Part shown: positions 19,155 through 27,172 of the stretch, piece after piece
Layout of the letters: each line of letters opens with the position of its first letter
Position numbering within the stretch: the first letter of the stretch is position 1
Source: SAR324 cluster bacterium
GTDB taxonomy: Bacteria; SAR324; NAC60-12
NCBI GenBank assembly: GCA_028281495.1
Contig: JANQJU010000039.1
Span: forward strand, 1 to 48,730
Length of the DNA: 48,730 nucleotides
Reading direction: 5' to 3'
Made by a program: the position numbers and the translations under genes
Notes under the pieces: model-generated
Told to the model about the DNA's origin: nothing
Database searches by the model: none
The model's input: only the letters and a program-made list of their open reading frames with translations

Positions 19155-19334
19155 CTAGGGGGTTGGCGTTGGAGGAGGATCGGGGACGAACATTTCGTCG
19201 GGACCTGGGTCATAAATGGCGCCTTTGGGCAAAATATCAGTTTCTTTGTGAGGTCGGTTAAAACGAGGAAGCTCGACTTCCTCTAGTATTTCGACCAATT
19301 CTTGTGGACAATTTGACGGAAGTTTTTTGCTCAT
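19155..19334 (-). CDS. Small acidic, proline-tailed protein (59 aa)
   Basis: A short gene with a good ribosome-binding site (AAAAGGAGACCCT before the ATG). The product starts MSKKLPSNCPQELVEIL and ends PDEMFVPDPPPTPTP; it is acidic, has one cysteine and no signal peptide or membrane segment. The family was not recognised. It starts 53 nt after the stop of the 614-residue gene in the same direction, with no promoter seen between them, so the two are almost certainly one transcript. The proline-rich tail and small size suggest a binding partner or a substrate of its neighbour, which is inference. Confidence 0.65.
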   Translation of the reverse strand: MSKKLPSNCPQELVEILEEVELPRFNRPHKETDILPKGAIYDPGPDEMFVPDPPPTPTP

Positions 19335-19387
19335 AGGGTCTCCTTTTAGATGATAGGTACTGGGGATGAATTAAAGTTCAGAAGGAG

Positions 19388-21232
19388 TTACAGATAGCAA
19401 ATAGGAGGAAACAAATCTGTATCTTTGTTTTGACCTTCCTTTGAATATTCTTTGGGGTATTCTATGAGGTTTTCGCCGGTTTCTGACGTGAATATTTGCG
19501 GGATTTTACGTACAACACTATCAAAGATACGCCTTTGCTTGTCAGCCGTTTTCTTTTCAAAAAAACGGACAAAAACCGTTTGCATCGTTTTAGAATGTGC
19601 CAGAGCTTCCTCCGGGTTTGACATGCCTGCTGGAAGAGGGGCTAGCCCTACCAATTGTTTAAGAAAATCTCCAATGTCTTCAAATTCGACAGCCTGCCTT
19701 TTACGTACTTCTAAGAGATAATAGATGGTTTCGGCCGTAAAAGAGACTCTCTCTTGTTCTGTGAACTCGACAAAAAATGTATTCCAAAAGAATCTAAAAT
19801 CGAAATCAGCAGAAGGATTTATTTTTACGGTATCCGTGTCTGAAAAAGGCTTATTTTCGAAAATGAGAAGTAGCAAAATTACCTGATTCATAAACGTAAT
19901 GTAGGTCCTAGAAACTTCATGTTTATCAGTTTCTTTATTTAAAATTTGGGCTAGTGAGTAGTAGTAAATGGCACGTCCTAAGTTTAACAAATCAGAATTG
20001 ATGCGTGGCAATTTGATCGCTGCAATTTCACTAGGTTTGTTGTGGTTGAATTGATAGAGGTCAAAAAAATCTTTGCAAAGGTTTTTGGCCACTTCAATTT
20101 GATCAGGTCTCACTTGTGTTCTAGGGTGATTAAAGTGGTTGATCAACATCGTGAACGTGGAGGCAACATGTGAACTACGCGTCAACTGTGCTGGTTCCAC
20201 TAAGTGCTCTAATAAGTTGATTTGAATTAAGATTCCTTGAACCAAAAAGGCAATGCCTCTGATCATATCATGAGTCCCTTTCGGCCGGTCAGGATGATCC
20301 TGGACGATCAATGCTTTGTTGGTCCCTAGATAGGCCGAGGCCCAGCTATAAAATTCTTTGTTTTTGGTCGCGTTGAACCATCCAGTGAAGGCCGTTGTGA
20401 GATTGGTTCCCGCTTTGCCATACAGTTTCGGTTGGCGAAAATTGCAAATCGTTCCCCCTGCATGGGCTAGAGACCATAGGGAAAGCTTTTTCATATTCAT
20501 ATCCGAACTTTCGTTCGGTTCGGGGACTTTACTAAAACAGTTCAAACTGAGTGTAAACGACATGAATTGATACAAAAATGGGCTTTCCTTAGAACCGATA
20601 GAAAGGACGCCCATATAACGATACAACTCGCCCAGTTGTGCCCAAGTCCAGAGGTGAGTTTCATTCAGTATTAACGAGATCGCAAAAGCACACTTCGAAA
20701 CATAGAGTTCATTAAAATCGATTTGATAGTAAAACTCTGCGTAGATGAATTTTTGGTAATTGACGGTTGCATAGTGCGAAAACGTCCATGCATAATTCTG
20801 TGTGACAGGAGTCGAAGCGTTTCGAAGATTGTTAATTTTTTCAAAAAAACCGTCGGATGCTTTAACTGAAGCCACCTTAAACTGATCCTTTACAATTTTT
20901 TCAAACTCACTCTTTTCTAGTCCTTTAAGTAAGCCAATGATGATAACATCAACGGCATGAGTGAAAGCGTGTCGTTTAATCTCACTGGGCTTCCCATTAA
21001 TTGGGACATTGTCGTGGAGATCTTGACTTTCAAGCTTTTCAAATGCTTCCAACAGGAATTTGATATCCGGTTCTATTTTTTGGATACGCGCTATTCCACT
21101 CCCATATTGTGCTAACGCCAACTTCAAATTTTTATCTCTTTGTTCCTTGCTGGCTTCTTGCTCAAACTTGTAACCCTTTTCATTGATATCTTGAATCAAC
21201 AGATCAAGATTGGATTGAATCGATTCAGCCAT
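19388..21232 (-). CDS. Unknown helical protein (614 aa)
   Basis: The frame is open upstream to 21403, but AAAGGAGAATGT directly before the ATG at 21232 marks the start (MAESIQSNLDLLIQ). The product is almost entirely alpha-helical, without signal peptide or membrane segments, and may be built of TPR-like helix pairs. No catalytic motif or known family was recognised. The C-terminus is polar and acidic-basic mixed (EYPKEYSKEGQNKDTDLF). It is followed by the 59-residue gene and is divergent from a sigma-54 activator, with a sigma-54-like promoter about 30-60 nt before the start. The operon is therefore probably switched on by that activator. Confidence 0.8.
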   Translation of the reverse strand: MAESIQSNLDLLIQDINEKGYKFEQEASKEQRDKNLKLALAQYGSGIARIQKIEPDIKFLLEAFEKLESQDLHDNVPINGKPSEIKRHAFTHAVDVIIIGLLKGLEKSEFEKIVKDQFKVASVKASDGFFEKINNLRNASTPVTQNYAWTFSHYATVNYQKFIYAEFYYQIDFNELYVSKCAFAISLILNETHLWTWAQLGELYRYMGVLSIGSKESPFLYQFMSFTLSLNCFSKVPEPNESSDMNMKKLSLWSLAHAGGTICNFRQPKLYGKAGTNLTTAFTGWFNATKNKEFYSWASAYLGTNKALIVQDHPDRPKGTHDMIRGIAFLVQGILIQINLLEHLVEPAQLTRSSHVASTFTMLINHFNHPRTQVRPDQIEVAKNLCKDFFDLYQFNHNKPSEIAAIKLPRINSDLLNLGRAIYYYSLAQILNKETDKHEVSRTYITFMNQVILLLLIFENKPFSDTDTVKINPSADFDFRFFWNTFFVEFTEQERVSFTAETIYYLLEVRKRQAVEFEDIGDFLKQLVGLAPLPAGMSNPEEALAHSKTMQTVFVRFFEKKTADKQRRIFDSVVRKIPQIFTSETGENLIEYPKEYSKEGQNKDTDLFPPICYL

Positions 21233-21271
21233 ACATTCTCCTTTATTCAAAAGTTTTAAACTTCCTAGACG

Positions 21272-21290
21272 GCGACAAAGTTCATGCCAA
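21272..21290 (-). promoter_or_regulatory. Sigma-54-like promoter for the 614-residue gene
   Basis: The minus strand reads TTGGCATGAACTTTGTCGC. This fits the -24 GG / -12 GC pattern (TGGCACG-N4-TTGC) with the correct 10-base spacing between the two dinucleotides, but has GT instead of GC at -12. The implied start of transcription near 21263 leaves a leader of about 30 bases with the ribosome-binding site. A sigma-54 activator gene lies divergently upstream. Confidence 0.45.
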
Positions 21291-21379
21291 CTCAACTTTG
21301 AATGGATAGGGTCTGTTTTGTAACACCTCCTATGAAATTCAAGTTGAGAGGATGGAACAGGTTTTGTTCTAGCACCATT

Positions 21380-21521
21380 TTTTTGACCTAACAATATGGC
21401 CAAAAAACAGTTAAATAATTGAAATTAAATAGGTAAAAATTTTTTTTGACCATTTTTGACCAGCTTGGTGTTTAGAAACAAATGGATCATGTATCTGGTT
21501 TATTTGAAGACATTTTTGACC
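21380..21521. promoter_or_regulatory. Cluster of TTTTTGACC boxes, likely activator sites
   Basis: TTTTTGACC occurs four times on the plus strand (21380-21388, 21443-21451, 21453-21461, 21513-21521). One inverted near-copy, TGGCCAAAAAA, lies at 21397-21407. The two central copies are exactly 10 bases apart, one helical turn. They fill the space between the divergent 614-residue gene and the sigma-54 activator gene, about 120-260 bases upstream of the candidate sigma-54 start. That is the usual distance for enhancer sites. Confidence 0.6.
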
Positions 21522-21627
21522 AATTTAAACCATGCACTTCCTTGTAGCCTCATTCAAACTATCGATATAAATGGTTTCATATCAATCAGTGAAATTGATT
21601 CTGAATCACATTTTTTTCAGGAGGCAT

Positions 21628-22590
21628 ATGAACCAAACAATGGGACTCTTTGTTGGTCGAAGTGCGGCCATGCAACAAGTTTATGAAGCTATTCAGAAAG
21701 TCGCTCCTCACGATTTATCAGTAGCGATTTATGGAGAATCCGGGACGGGTAAAGAATTGGTCGCTAAAGCCATTCATCAGCAGAGTCCTCGATCTTCCAA
21801 ACCCTTGATTGATGTCAATTGTGCGGCCATTCCTAGAGATCTGATGGAAAGCGAGTTATTCGGTCATGAACGAGGCGCGTTTTCAGGTGCCATTGAAACC
21901 AAACCAGGTAAATTTGAGCTTGCTCAAGGAGGGACGTTGTTTTTGGATGAAGTGGGAGAATTGCCGTGGGAACTCCAGGCCAAGTTTCTGCGAGTTTTGC
22001 AAGAACGAGTTTTGTGGCGAATTGGTGGTAAAAGCGCGTTAAAAGTCGATGTTCGTATTGTTGTGGCAACTCATCGCGATTTGGAGAAAGAGAAAAATCG
22101 AGGACGATTCCGAGAAGATTTGTACTACCGATTGAATGTGTTTCCAATTCATATGCCACCCCTGAGAAATCGAAATGATGATGTGGTCTTGCTTGCAGAA
22201 CACTTTTTGCGTCAATTTGCTCCTCATATCCCCGGACTACACCCATATACCCGGGAGCGTTTATGTGCCAATCGATGGCCTGGGAATGTCCGGGAGTTAC
22301 GTAATTGCTTAGAACGCGCGGTTCTATATCATGATGGAGAGGGTCCCTTAATGCCGGATACGCTCTCTCTAAAGTCTTTCAACTTTAGCGAAACGAATAC
22401 GGCTTTGCCCTTGCAAACCGTTCCGCTCACCCTGTCTCAACACCCACCCACATTGGATCAGACAATCTGTGATGCGATTCACCAATCGTTGTTACGAAAT
22501 AAATTCAACAAATCTCGAACCGCCAAAGAATTGGGAATTCGACGACAACGGTTGAGTCGAATGATTCAGAGATATCGTCTAGGGCATTGA
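21628..22590 (+). CDS. Sigma-54-dependent activator without sensor domain
   Basis: A 320-residue enhancer-binding protein of the PspF layout: AAA+ core plus Fis-type HTH, no receiver or other N-terminal sensor. Walker A is GESGTGKE (36-43), the sigma-54 contact loop is GAFSGA (83-88, serine for the usual threonine) and Walker B is LFLDE (D107, E108). A WPGNVREL segment and the C-terminal helix-turn-helix (RTAKELGIRRQRLSRMI) follow. AGGAGG stands just before the ATG at 21628; the frame is open further upstream to 21571 but that part has no family match. It should remodel RNA polymerase-sigma-54 at the divergent operon. Without its own sensor, activity must be set by a partner protein or by expression. 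Confidence 0.92.
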   Translation: MNQTMGLFVGRSAAMQQVYEAIQKVAPHDLSVAIYGESGTGKELVAKAIHQQSPRSSKPLIDVNCAAIPRDLMESELFGHERGAFSGAIETKPGKFELAQGGTLFLDEVGELPWELQAKFLRVLQERVLWRIGGKSALKVDVRIVVATHRDLEKEKNRGRFREDLYYRLNVFPIHMPPLRNRNDDVVLLAEHFLRQFAPHIPGLHPYTRERLCANRWPGNVRELRNCLERAVLYHDGEGPLMPDTLSLKSFNFSETNTALPLQTVPLTLSQHPPTLDQTICDAIHQSLLRNKFNKSRTAKELGIRRQRLSRMIQRYRLGH

Positions 22591-22659
22591 ATTTTTTGGA
22601 ATAATTTCTTATGTGAGAGAGAAGAGTTTTGTGTCACGAACAGTAAAAAGGAGAAAAAA

Positions 22660-23400
22660 ATGAGGAAAACGATAAAGAGAATCATCGGTATTTTCAGTGT
22701 GATGAGTTTGGTATTTTCAGGGTGTGTGATGATAGCTTGGGAAAACGGCCGCCCCTGTGTTTCTGGAACAGGGCCACCGGTGACACAGGAACGTCAACTC
22801 GCTTCCTTTCAAAGTATCTCTTTAGAGAGTCGGGGGATTCTTTATCTTTCCCAGGGAACGGAAACGAGTTTTAAGGTGGAAGCCCCGGAAAATCTGTGGC
22901 CTCATATCTTGACATCAGTTTCCGGTGAAACCTTAACGATTGATCAAGAAGAATGCTTTCGAGGCAGCCCCGTCATCAAATACTACATCACGATGCAGGA
23001 GGTGAGGGCCTTGCGTGTGGAAGGCTCCGGTGATGTTATCGGGGAAACACCGATCCAAGGACAGGCCATCGAAATCGCGATTCACGGTTCCGGTAACATC
23101 AAACTGGAAACACACACAACCCGTTTGGAGAGTAGCATTTTGGGTTCTGGAGATATGATTTTGACAGGCCGCTCGGATGAATTAGAAATCAATATTCAAG
23201 GGTCGGGGGACACGGCAGCAGGACAACTGGAGGCATCAAAAGTCTATATCCGGATTGCTGGCTCGGGGGATGCTTCTGTGAAAGTCATTGATGAAATTTC
23301 CGTAACCATTTCGGGCAGTGGCGATGTGGTGTATTCGGGCAGACCCGTGCTGGGAGAAATCTCGATCCAAGGGAGTGGCGATATCACAAAGTCCGATTGA
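22660..23400 (+). CDS. DUF2807 (GIN-domain) lipoprotein
   Basis: A 246-residue lipoprotein with a basic N-terminus, a hydrophobic stretch and the lipobox VFSGC. AAGGAG precedes the ATG. The mature part has the DUF2807 beginning (ASFQSISLESRGILYLSQG) and then seven GSGD/GSGN turns about 20 residues apart, the hallmark of the head GIN domain, which folds as a beta-solenoid. Relatives are cell-surface or periplasmic proteins of unclear function, sometimes called putative autotransporter adhesins. It sits 69 bases after the sigma-54 activator, but no link between them is evident. Confidence 0.88.
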   Translation: MRKTIKRIIGIFSVMSLVFSGCVMIAWENGRPCVSGTGPPVTQERQLASFQSISLESRGILYLSQGTETSFKVEAPENLWPHILTSVSGETLTIDQEECFRGSPVIKYYITMQEVRALRVEGSGDVIGETPIQGQAIEIAIHGSGNIKLETHTTRLESSILGSGDMILTGRSDELEINIQGSGDTAAGQLEASKVYIRIAGSGDASVKVIDEISVTISGSGDVVYSGRPVLGEISIQGSGDITKSD

Positions 23401-23500
23401 TAATATTGTGCGACGTTGACATGAAGAACGCATGAGATCATGCACAACCCTGACTCGGTACAGGGTTTATTGACCATGAATGAGGATGAAAGGAAAAAGA

Positions 23501-24619
23501 ATGAATGACTTTGAACTAAAAAGAAGCCGACTCGTTGGGGTGGCCCTTGTGGGGCTGTTCCTTGTGTGGGGGCTAGTTGTAACACCGAATGTCTTTTCAC
23601 AAGAAGGCCGGTTAGTCCGTGAGAAAGTCCATAGTGATTCGCTCGAACGAACAGCTACCAAAGAATCTCCGGACCGCGATGTAACGATCTACCTTCCACC
23701 AAGCTATGACACATCTCCAACAAAACGATATCCCGTTGTGTATCTCCTGCATGGCATTACCGATACGGATGAGACTTGGATCCGAGATTGGACGAAGACA
23801 AACGATCCCTGGGAAACGGTTCAAAGAGTGATGAACAACGGGATCGCGGAGCAGCGGTTTGGTGAAATGATTATTGTGATGCCCAATCAGCTGACGAATT
23901 GGGGCGGGAGTTTTTATACCAATTCGGCCGTCACTGGCAACTGGGAAGACTTCACGGTCAAGGATTTGTTGAGTCATGTCGATGGTAAGTATCGAACGCT
24001 TGCGCAAGCATCGAGTCGGGGAATTGCCGGACATTCTATGGGGGGATACGGCGCAATCAAATTGGGCATGAAACATCCTGACGTGTATAGCGTCGTTTAT
24101 GGACTCAACCCTGCTGTATTGGGGTGGGGAGGCGAGTTGACGATTGAGAATCCCGCGTTCACTTCCATTCTAAAAGCGACAACAGCCGAAGAGGTGAGGA
24201 GCGGCCATTTCTATCAGCAGGCGATTGTTGTTTTGGCTCAAGCCTTCTCGCCGAATCCCGAACGCCCTCCTTTTTTCGCCGATTTTCCGTTTGCCTTGGT
24301 GGAGGGAACGTTGCGGCCAGCAGAGCCTGCCTTCACCCAGTGGCAAGAAAATTTTCCGATTCACATGATAGAAACGTACCAATCCAATCTGTCAAAGCTT
24401 CGCGGTTTGAAATTTGACTCCGGTTATGAAGATGAATTTGCCCATATCCCGATAACTGCTCGTGCTTTGTCTGCCAAGCTGACTGCCTTGGGCATTGAAC
24501 ACATCTTCGAGGAATACAACGGAGATCACCGCAACCGCTTGTGGACACGCACCGGGCGAATGGCAACCGAAGTCATGCCGTTCTTCTGGATTCTGCTCGA
24601 TTCGCAGGATCCGCAATGA
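23501..24619 (+). CDS. Secreted esterase of the esterase D / feruloyl esterase type
   Basis: An alpha/beta hydrolase of 372 residues. An N-terminal hydrophobic segment (VGVALVGLFLVWGLVV, then VFSQEG) indicates export. RDVTIYLPPSYD and YPVVYLLHGITDTDETW are typical of PF00756 esterases, the nucleophile is in GHSMGGYGA, and the late histidine is in GDHRNRLW. Known relatives hydrolyse feruloyl, acetyl or similar esters, or transfer mycolyl groups. The frame opens at 23480, but AAAGGA is placed correctly only for the ATG at 23501. The substrate is unknown. Confidence 0.87.
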   Translation: MNDFELKRSRLVGVALVGLFLVWGLVVTPNVFSQEGRLVREKVHSDSLERTATKESPDRDVTIYLPPSYDTSPTKRYPVVYLLHGITDTDETWIRDWTKTNDPWETVQRVMNNGIAEQRFGEMIIVMPNQLTNWGGSFYTNSAVTGNWEDFTVKDLLSHVDGKYRTLAQASSRGIAGHSMGGYGAIKLGMKHPDVYSVVYGLNPAVLGWGGELTIENPAFTSILKATTAEEVRSGHFYQQAIVVLAQAFSPNPERPPFFADFPFALVEGTLRPAEPAFTQWQENFPIHMIETYQSNLSKLRGLKFDSGYEDEFAHIPITARALSAKLTALGIEHIFEEYNGDHRNRLWTRTGRMATEVMPFFWILLDSQDPQ

Positions 24620-24634
24620 TCTTTCTGGGAACGA

Positions 24635-24847
24635 ATGTCATCACGACAACCGGGGGTAGGAGGAATTCCTGAACTCGATGAGGCCTTTTGGAAGAATACA
24701 AACTTAGTGATGCCAGAAAATAAGGTGAAAGTGACAATGCGTCTTGATCCTGAAGTTCTGAATTGGTTTAAAGCACAAGGGAAAGGGCATCAAACTAAGA
24801 TCAATGCGGTGCTCAAGTCTTATGTTCAAGCTCACACTAAAGTGTAA
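24635..24847 (+). CDS. brnA: BrnA-like antitoxin, no toxin beside it
   Basis: A 70-residue protein with the BrnA signature: IPELDEAFWKN, then VTMRLDPEVLNWFKAQGKGHQTKINAVLKSY, a ribbon-helix-helix-type DNA-binding end. BrnA normally follows brnT and neutralises this ribonuclease while repressing the operon. Here the gene lies 15 bases after the esterase stop, and no BrnT-like frame is present on either side, so it is an orphan. The ribosome-binding site is weak. It may regulate its own or another promoter, or be a leftover. Confidence 0.8.
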   Translation: MSSRQPGVGGIPELDEAFWKNTNLVMPENKVKVTMRLDPEVLNWFKAQGKGHQTKINAVLKSYVQAHTKV

Positions 24848-24966
24848 AGTATGTTAAGCCAGGAAGTGTCTTGCTCAAATGGTTTCAAATCGTTGACGGT
24901 AAGAGCTGCGAACTTAAATCGTGTTTAGGTGTAGCGTCAAAATGGAGGATAATTTAGGGGGGAATT

Positions 24967-25686
24967 ATGCGTTCATATCTTTTTGTTGGAGTATGTTTTT
25001 TGGGGGTGTTTGTTGTTCACAACAATCTTTTTGCACAAAGATTGACAGTGTCGTGTAGCGACTGGAAACCCTATTTTTATGAGGAAGGGGAAACGCTCAA
25101 GGGATCGGCGTATGAAATCGCGACTGGTGTTATGGAGAAAACGGACATCCCCACTCGATATAGAATTCTACCTTGGAAACGGGTGTATGAAAGCGGGTTG
25201 AAACAAGAAAATTTTATGATTGCTTGTCTTGGAAGAACACCCACACGAGAAAAATTATTCCAATGGATCGGTCCCGTTACCAAAGGAAACGACTATCTAT
25301 TTTATAAGCTCAAAGACAGTCCGGTTTCTGTGAACACAATTGAGGATTTGAAAAAGTACCGAATCGGAGTTTTGCGGGGAGGCCATCAAAATGATTTTAT
25401 TGATCAAAATGGACTCAAAGAATCGGCACATCCCGTGGCAGAGACGAGCCAGTTGTTGAAAATTTTGCTGAAAGGTCGTGTGCAATTTCTGTTGAATGGC
25501 GAGGAAGACATGATGGCTCATGTGAAAACACAAAATCTCGACATGGGGCAATTCGAGAAAGCGCTGTTCGCATATCGTGTTGCTGCCTATCTCGCGTTGA
25601 GCAACAACACTTCTCAGGAAGCGGCCAAAAAAGTTCGTAATGCGTATCAAGCCCTGTCGAAGGAAGGAAAAATTTCGCTGAAATAA
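24967..25686 (+). CDS. Periplasmic solute-binding protein, family 3 type
   Basis: A 239-residue exported protein: signal peptide up to LFAQ, then LTVSCSDWKPYFYEEGETLKG and GSAYEIATGVMEKTDI, which is the start of an SBP_bac_3 domain (polar amino acid-binding type). The second lobe has TIEDLKKYRIGVLRGG. AGGGGGG precedes the ATG. No permease or ATPase gene is adjacent, so it is either a stand-alone binding protein, as is common in this subfamily, or serves a distant transporter. The ligand cannot be told. Confidence 0.82.
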   Translation: MRSYLFVGVCFLGVFVVHNNLFAQRLTVSCSDWKPYFYEEGETLKGSAYEIATGVMEKTDIPTRYRILPWKRVYESGLKQENFMIACLGRTPTREKLFQWIGPVTKGNDYLFYKLKDSPVSVNTIEDLKKYRIGVLRGGHQNDFIDQNGLKESAHPVAETSQLLKILLKGRVQFLLNGEEDMMAHVKTQNLDMGQFEKALFAYRVAAYLALSNNTSQEAAKKVRNAYQALSKEGKISLK

Positions 25687-25690
25687 TCAA

Positions 25691-26074
25691 TGATTTCACA
25701 TCAAGGACGGTTTGCGTCTCACACCTTCCTATGACCAGGTAGCAGCCGTTTTATATGGATTTGACGAATTGGCCCTCGCGATTGGTGGGACTTCGAATTT
25801 GCGGTTAAAGGAGTTGCAGCCCAAAAATATTCGGACACTCGGAGAAGAATGTGGTCTTTCCCCCGATGAGATCCTAGTAGCTTGTCAGAATCTTGGGCAA
25901 AATCTAAAACCTGCCACAGAAGCCATTCAAAATGCTGAGTTGGAATCAGAAAACTTGAAGCAAGAGCTTGTCACCTTGATGAACAAAAGGTGGCTCGGAA
26001 CGTTTTCCAATATTGAAAAAAGCTCAAGATGCCCGCCATTCTCCTACGGTCATGCCGGTCCATCGTTTGAATGA
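25691..26074 (+). pseudogene. hipA: HipA-like kinase C-terminal remnant
   Basis: The frame begins right after an in-frame TGA and reads FHIKDGLRLTPSYDQVAAVLYG, then ELALAIGG. This matches the H-x-K...LxPxYD and LALxIGG landmarks of the HipA toxin kinase C-terminal lobe. The first 300 or so residues (ATP site, catalytic Asp) are missing and no hipB is present. The end overlaps the AraC gene on the other strand. It is a dead toxin fragment unless rescued by an unrecognised start (a TTG at 25712 is possible). Confidence 0.6.
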
Positions 26075-27025
26075 CCGATGGAACGAAGATACCTGCGAGA
26101 ACCCCAACAAAAATGCGATTTCTGCCACGGTGAGCTTGGTGAGCTTGAGATAGTTCAGAGCACGTCGCTTGCGCGCATCAGACACGAGGTCCCGGAACAA
26201 AACTCCTTCTTCGGTTAAATGCCGTTGCAAGCTGCGCGGACTCATATTGAGTTTTTCTGCAACGGCTTCCAGGGTGAACAGGGGAATTTGGTCCGTCGAC
26301 AATAACCAGTGGGTCACCTGATCACTGATACGACCCCCAGGGTCGATTTGAGCGAGCAACTGATCCGCCTGCTGGAAAACTAAGGGTTTTAACAGCAGAT
26401 TGTTGCTGACGAGCGGCATTTGCCACACCTCTTCACTGAAACTCAGAATGTTGTGGGGCTGATTGAAAGACAACGAACACTGAAAAATGCGTTCATATTC
26501 TGAGACATGTTCTGGAAGGGCATACTGAAACTCAGCAGACAGAGGCGAAAACGACTGATGGGTGGCCCAACGTCCGAAGCACAAAAAGAAGGCAAAATTG
26601 GCTTCTACCAATAGTGGAACAATCGAGGACAAGGGATTGTAAGGAATGAATTGGACAAAATGCGTGCTCCCCTGCTTCGACAAATGGACAATTTCAAAAT
26701 CAATCAATTTTTTGTACCGCACCATCGTCTGTAAACACTCCCCATAGGTGGAACAGCTCAAGGCCGTGTAGCCAAACAATCCAAAGGCTTCAGGACGTAT
26801 GACCGCCCCCATGTGCAAAGCAAACGCAGGATTCCCTGTCTTCTCTATGGTGTCATGGAAGAGCCGCTCGAATTGCTCATAAGGAATCCGGTACGTGAAA
26901 TCTTCCATTGCCTGAAGCGAAATATCCGCCTCCTCCAACAACTGAGAAATTTCCACACCATGATCCTGTAACGCCAAAATGAGTGTTCGATGTAACGTGA
27001 AGCTGGGGTCCTCTCCTTTCCGCAT
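26024..27025 (-). CDS. AraC-family regulator with arabinose-binding-like N-domain
   Basis: A 333-residue transcription regulator. The N-terminal region (RTLILALQDHGV...IPYEQFERLFHDTIEKTGNPAFALHMG) fits the PF12625 family, as in OruR or ArgR-type AraC proteins. The C-terminus has the two HTH motifs (TLEAVAEKLNMSPRSLQRHL and TVAEIAFLLGFSQVSSFHRSF). The frame opens at 27118, but ATG 27025 follows AGGAGG and gives the usual length; spacing to the box is unusually short (1-2 bases). It is divergent from the lipoprotein hydrolase at 27173, its most likely target. Confidence 0.88.
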   Translation of the reverse strand: MRKGEDPSFTLHRTLILALQDHGVEISQLLEEADISLQAMEDFTYRIPYEQFERLFHDTIEKTGNPAFALHMGAVIRPEAFGLFGYTALSCSTYGECLQTMVRYKKLIDFEIVHLSKQGSTHFVQFIPYNPLSSIVPLLVEANFAFFLCFGRWATHQSFSPLSAEFQYALPEHVSEYERIFQCSLSFNQPHNILSFSEEVWQMPLVSNNLLLKPLVFQQADQLLAQIDPGGRISDQVTHWLLSTDQIPLFTLEAVAEKLNMSPRSLQRHLTEEGVLFRDLVSDARKRRALNYLKLTKLTVAEIAFLLGFSQVSSFHRSFKRWTGMTVGEWRAS

Positions 27026-27172
27026 ACCTCCTCTATTGGCAGAAAATGACAACAACTTGTCAGGACATGCATCTGATCCGTTTGTTAGATTTATATGAGG
27101 CTTCCCTCCAACAGGCAAGCAAGGAGGGGATTGTTAACCTGTTCATTCATAAACTAAAAAAGAGGAGTCGCG

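Noticed and set aside
19053..19286. 77-codon plus-strand frame
   Set aside because: It lies opposite the 59-residue gene, which has the better start site and fits the operon.
21380..21521. CRISPR-like repeats
   Set aside because: The TTTTTGACC units are only 9 bases, irregularly spaced and without spacers of even length.
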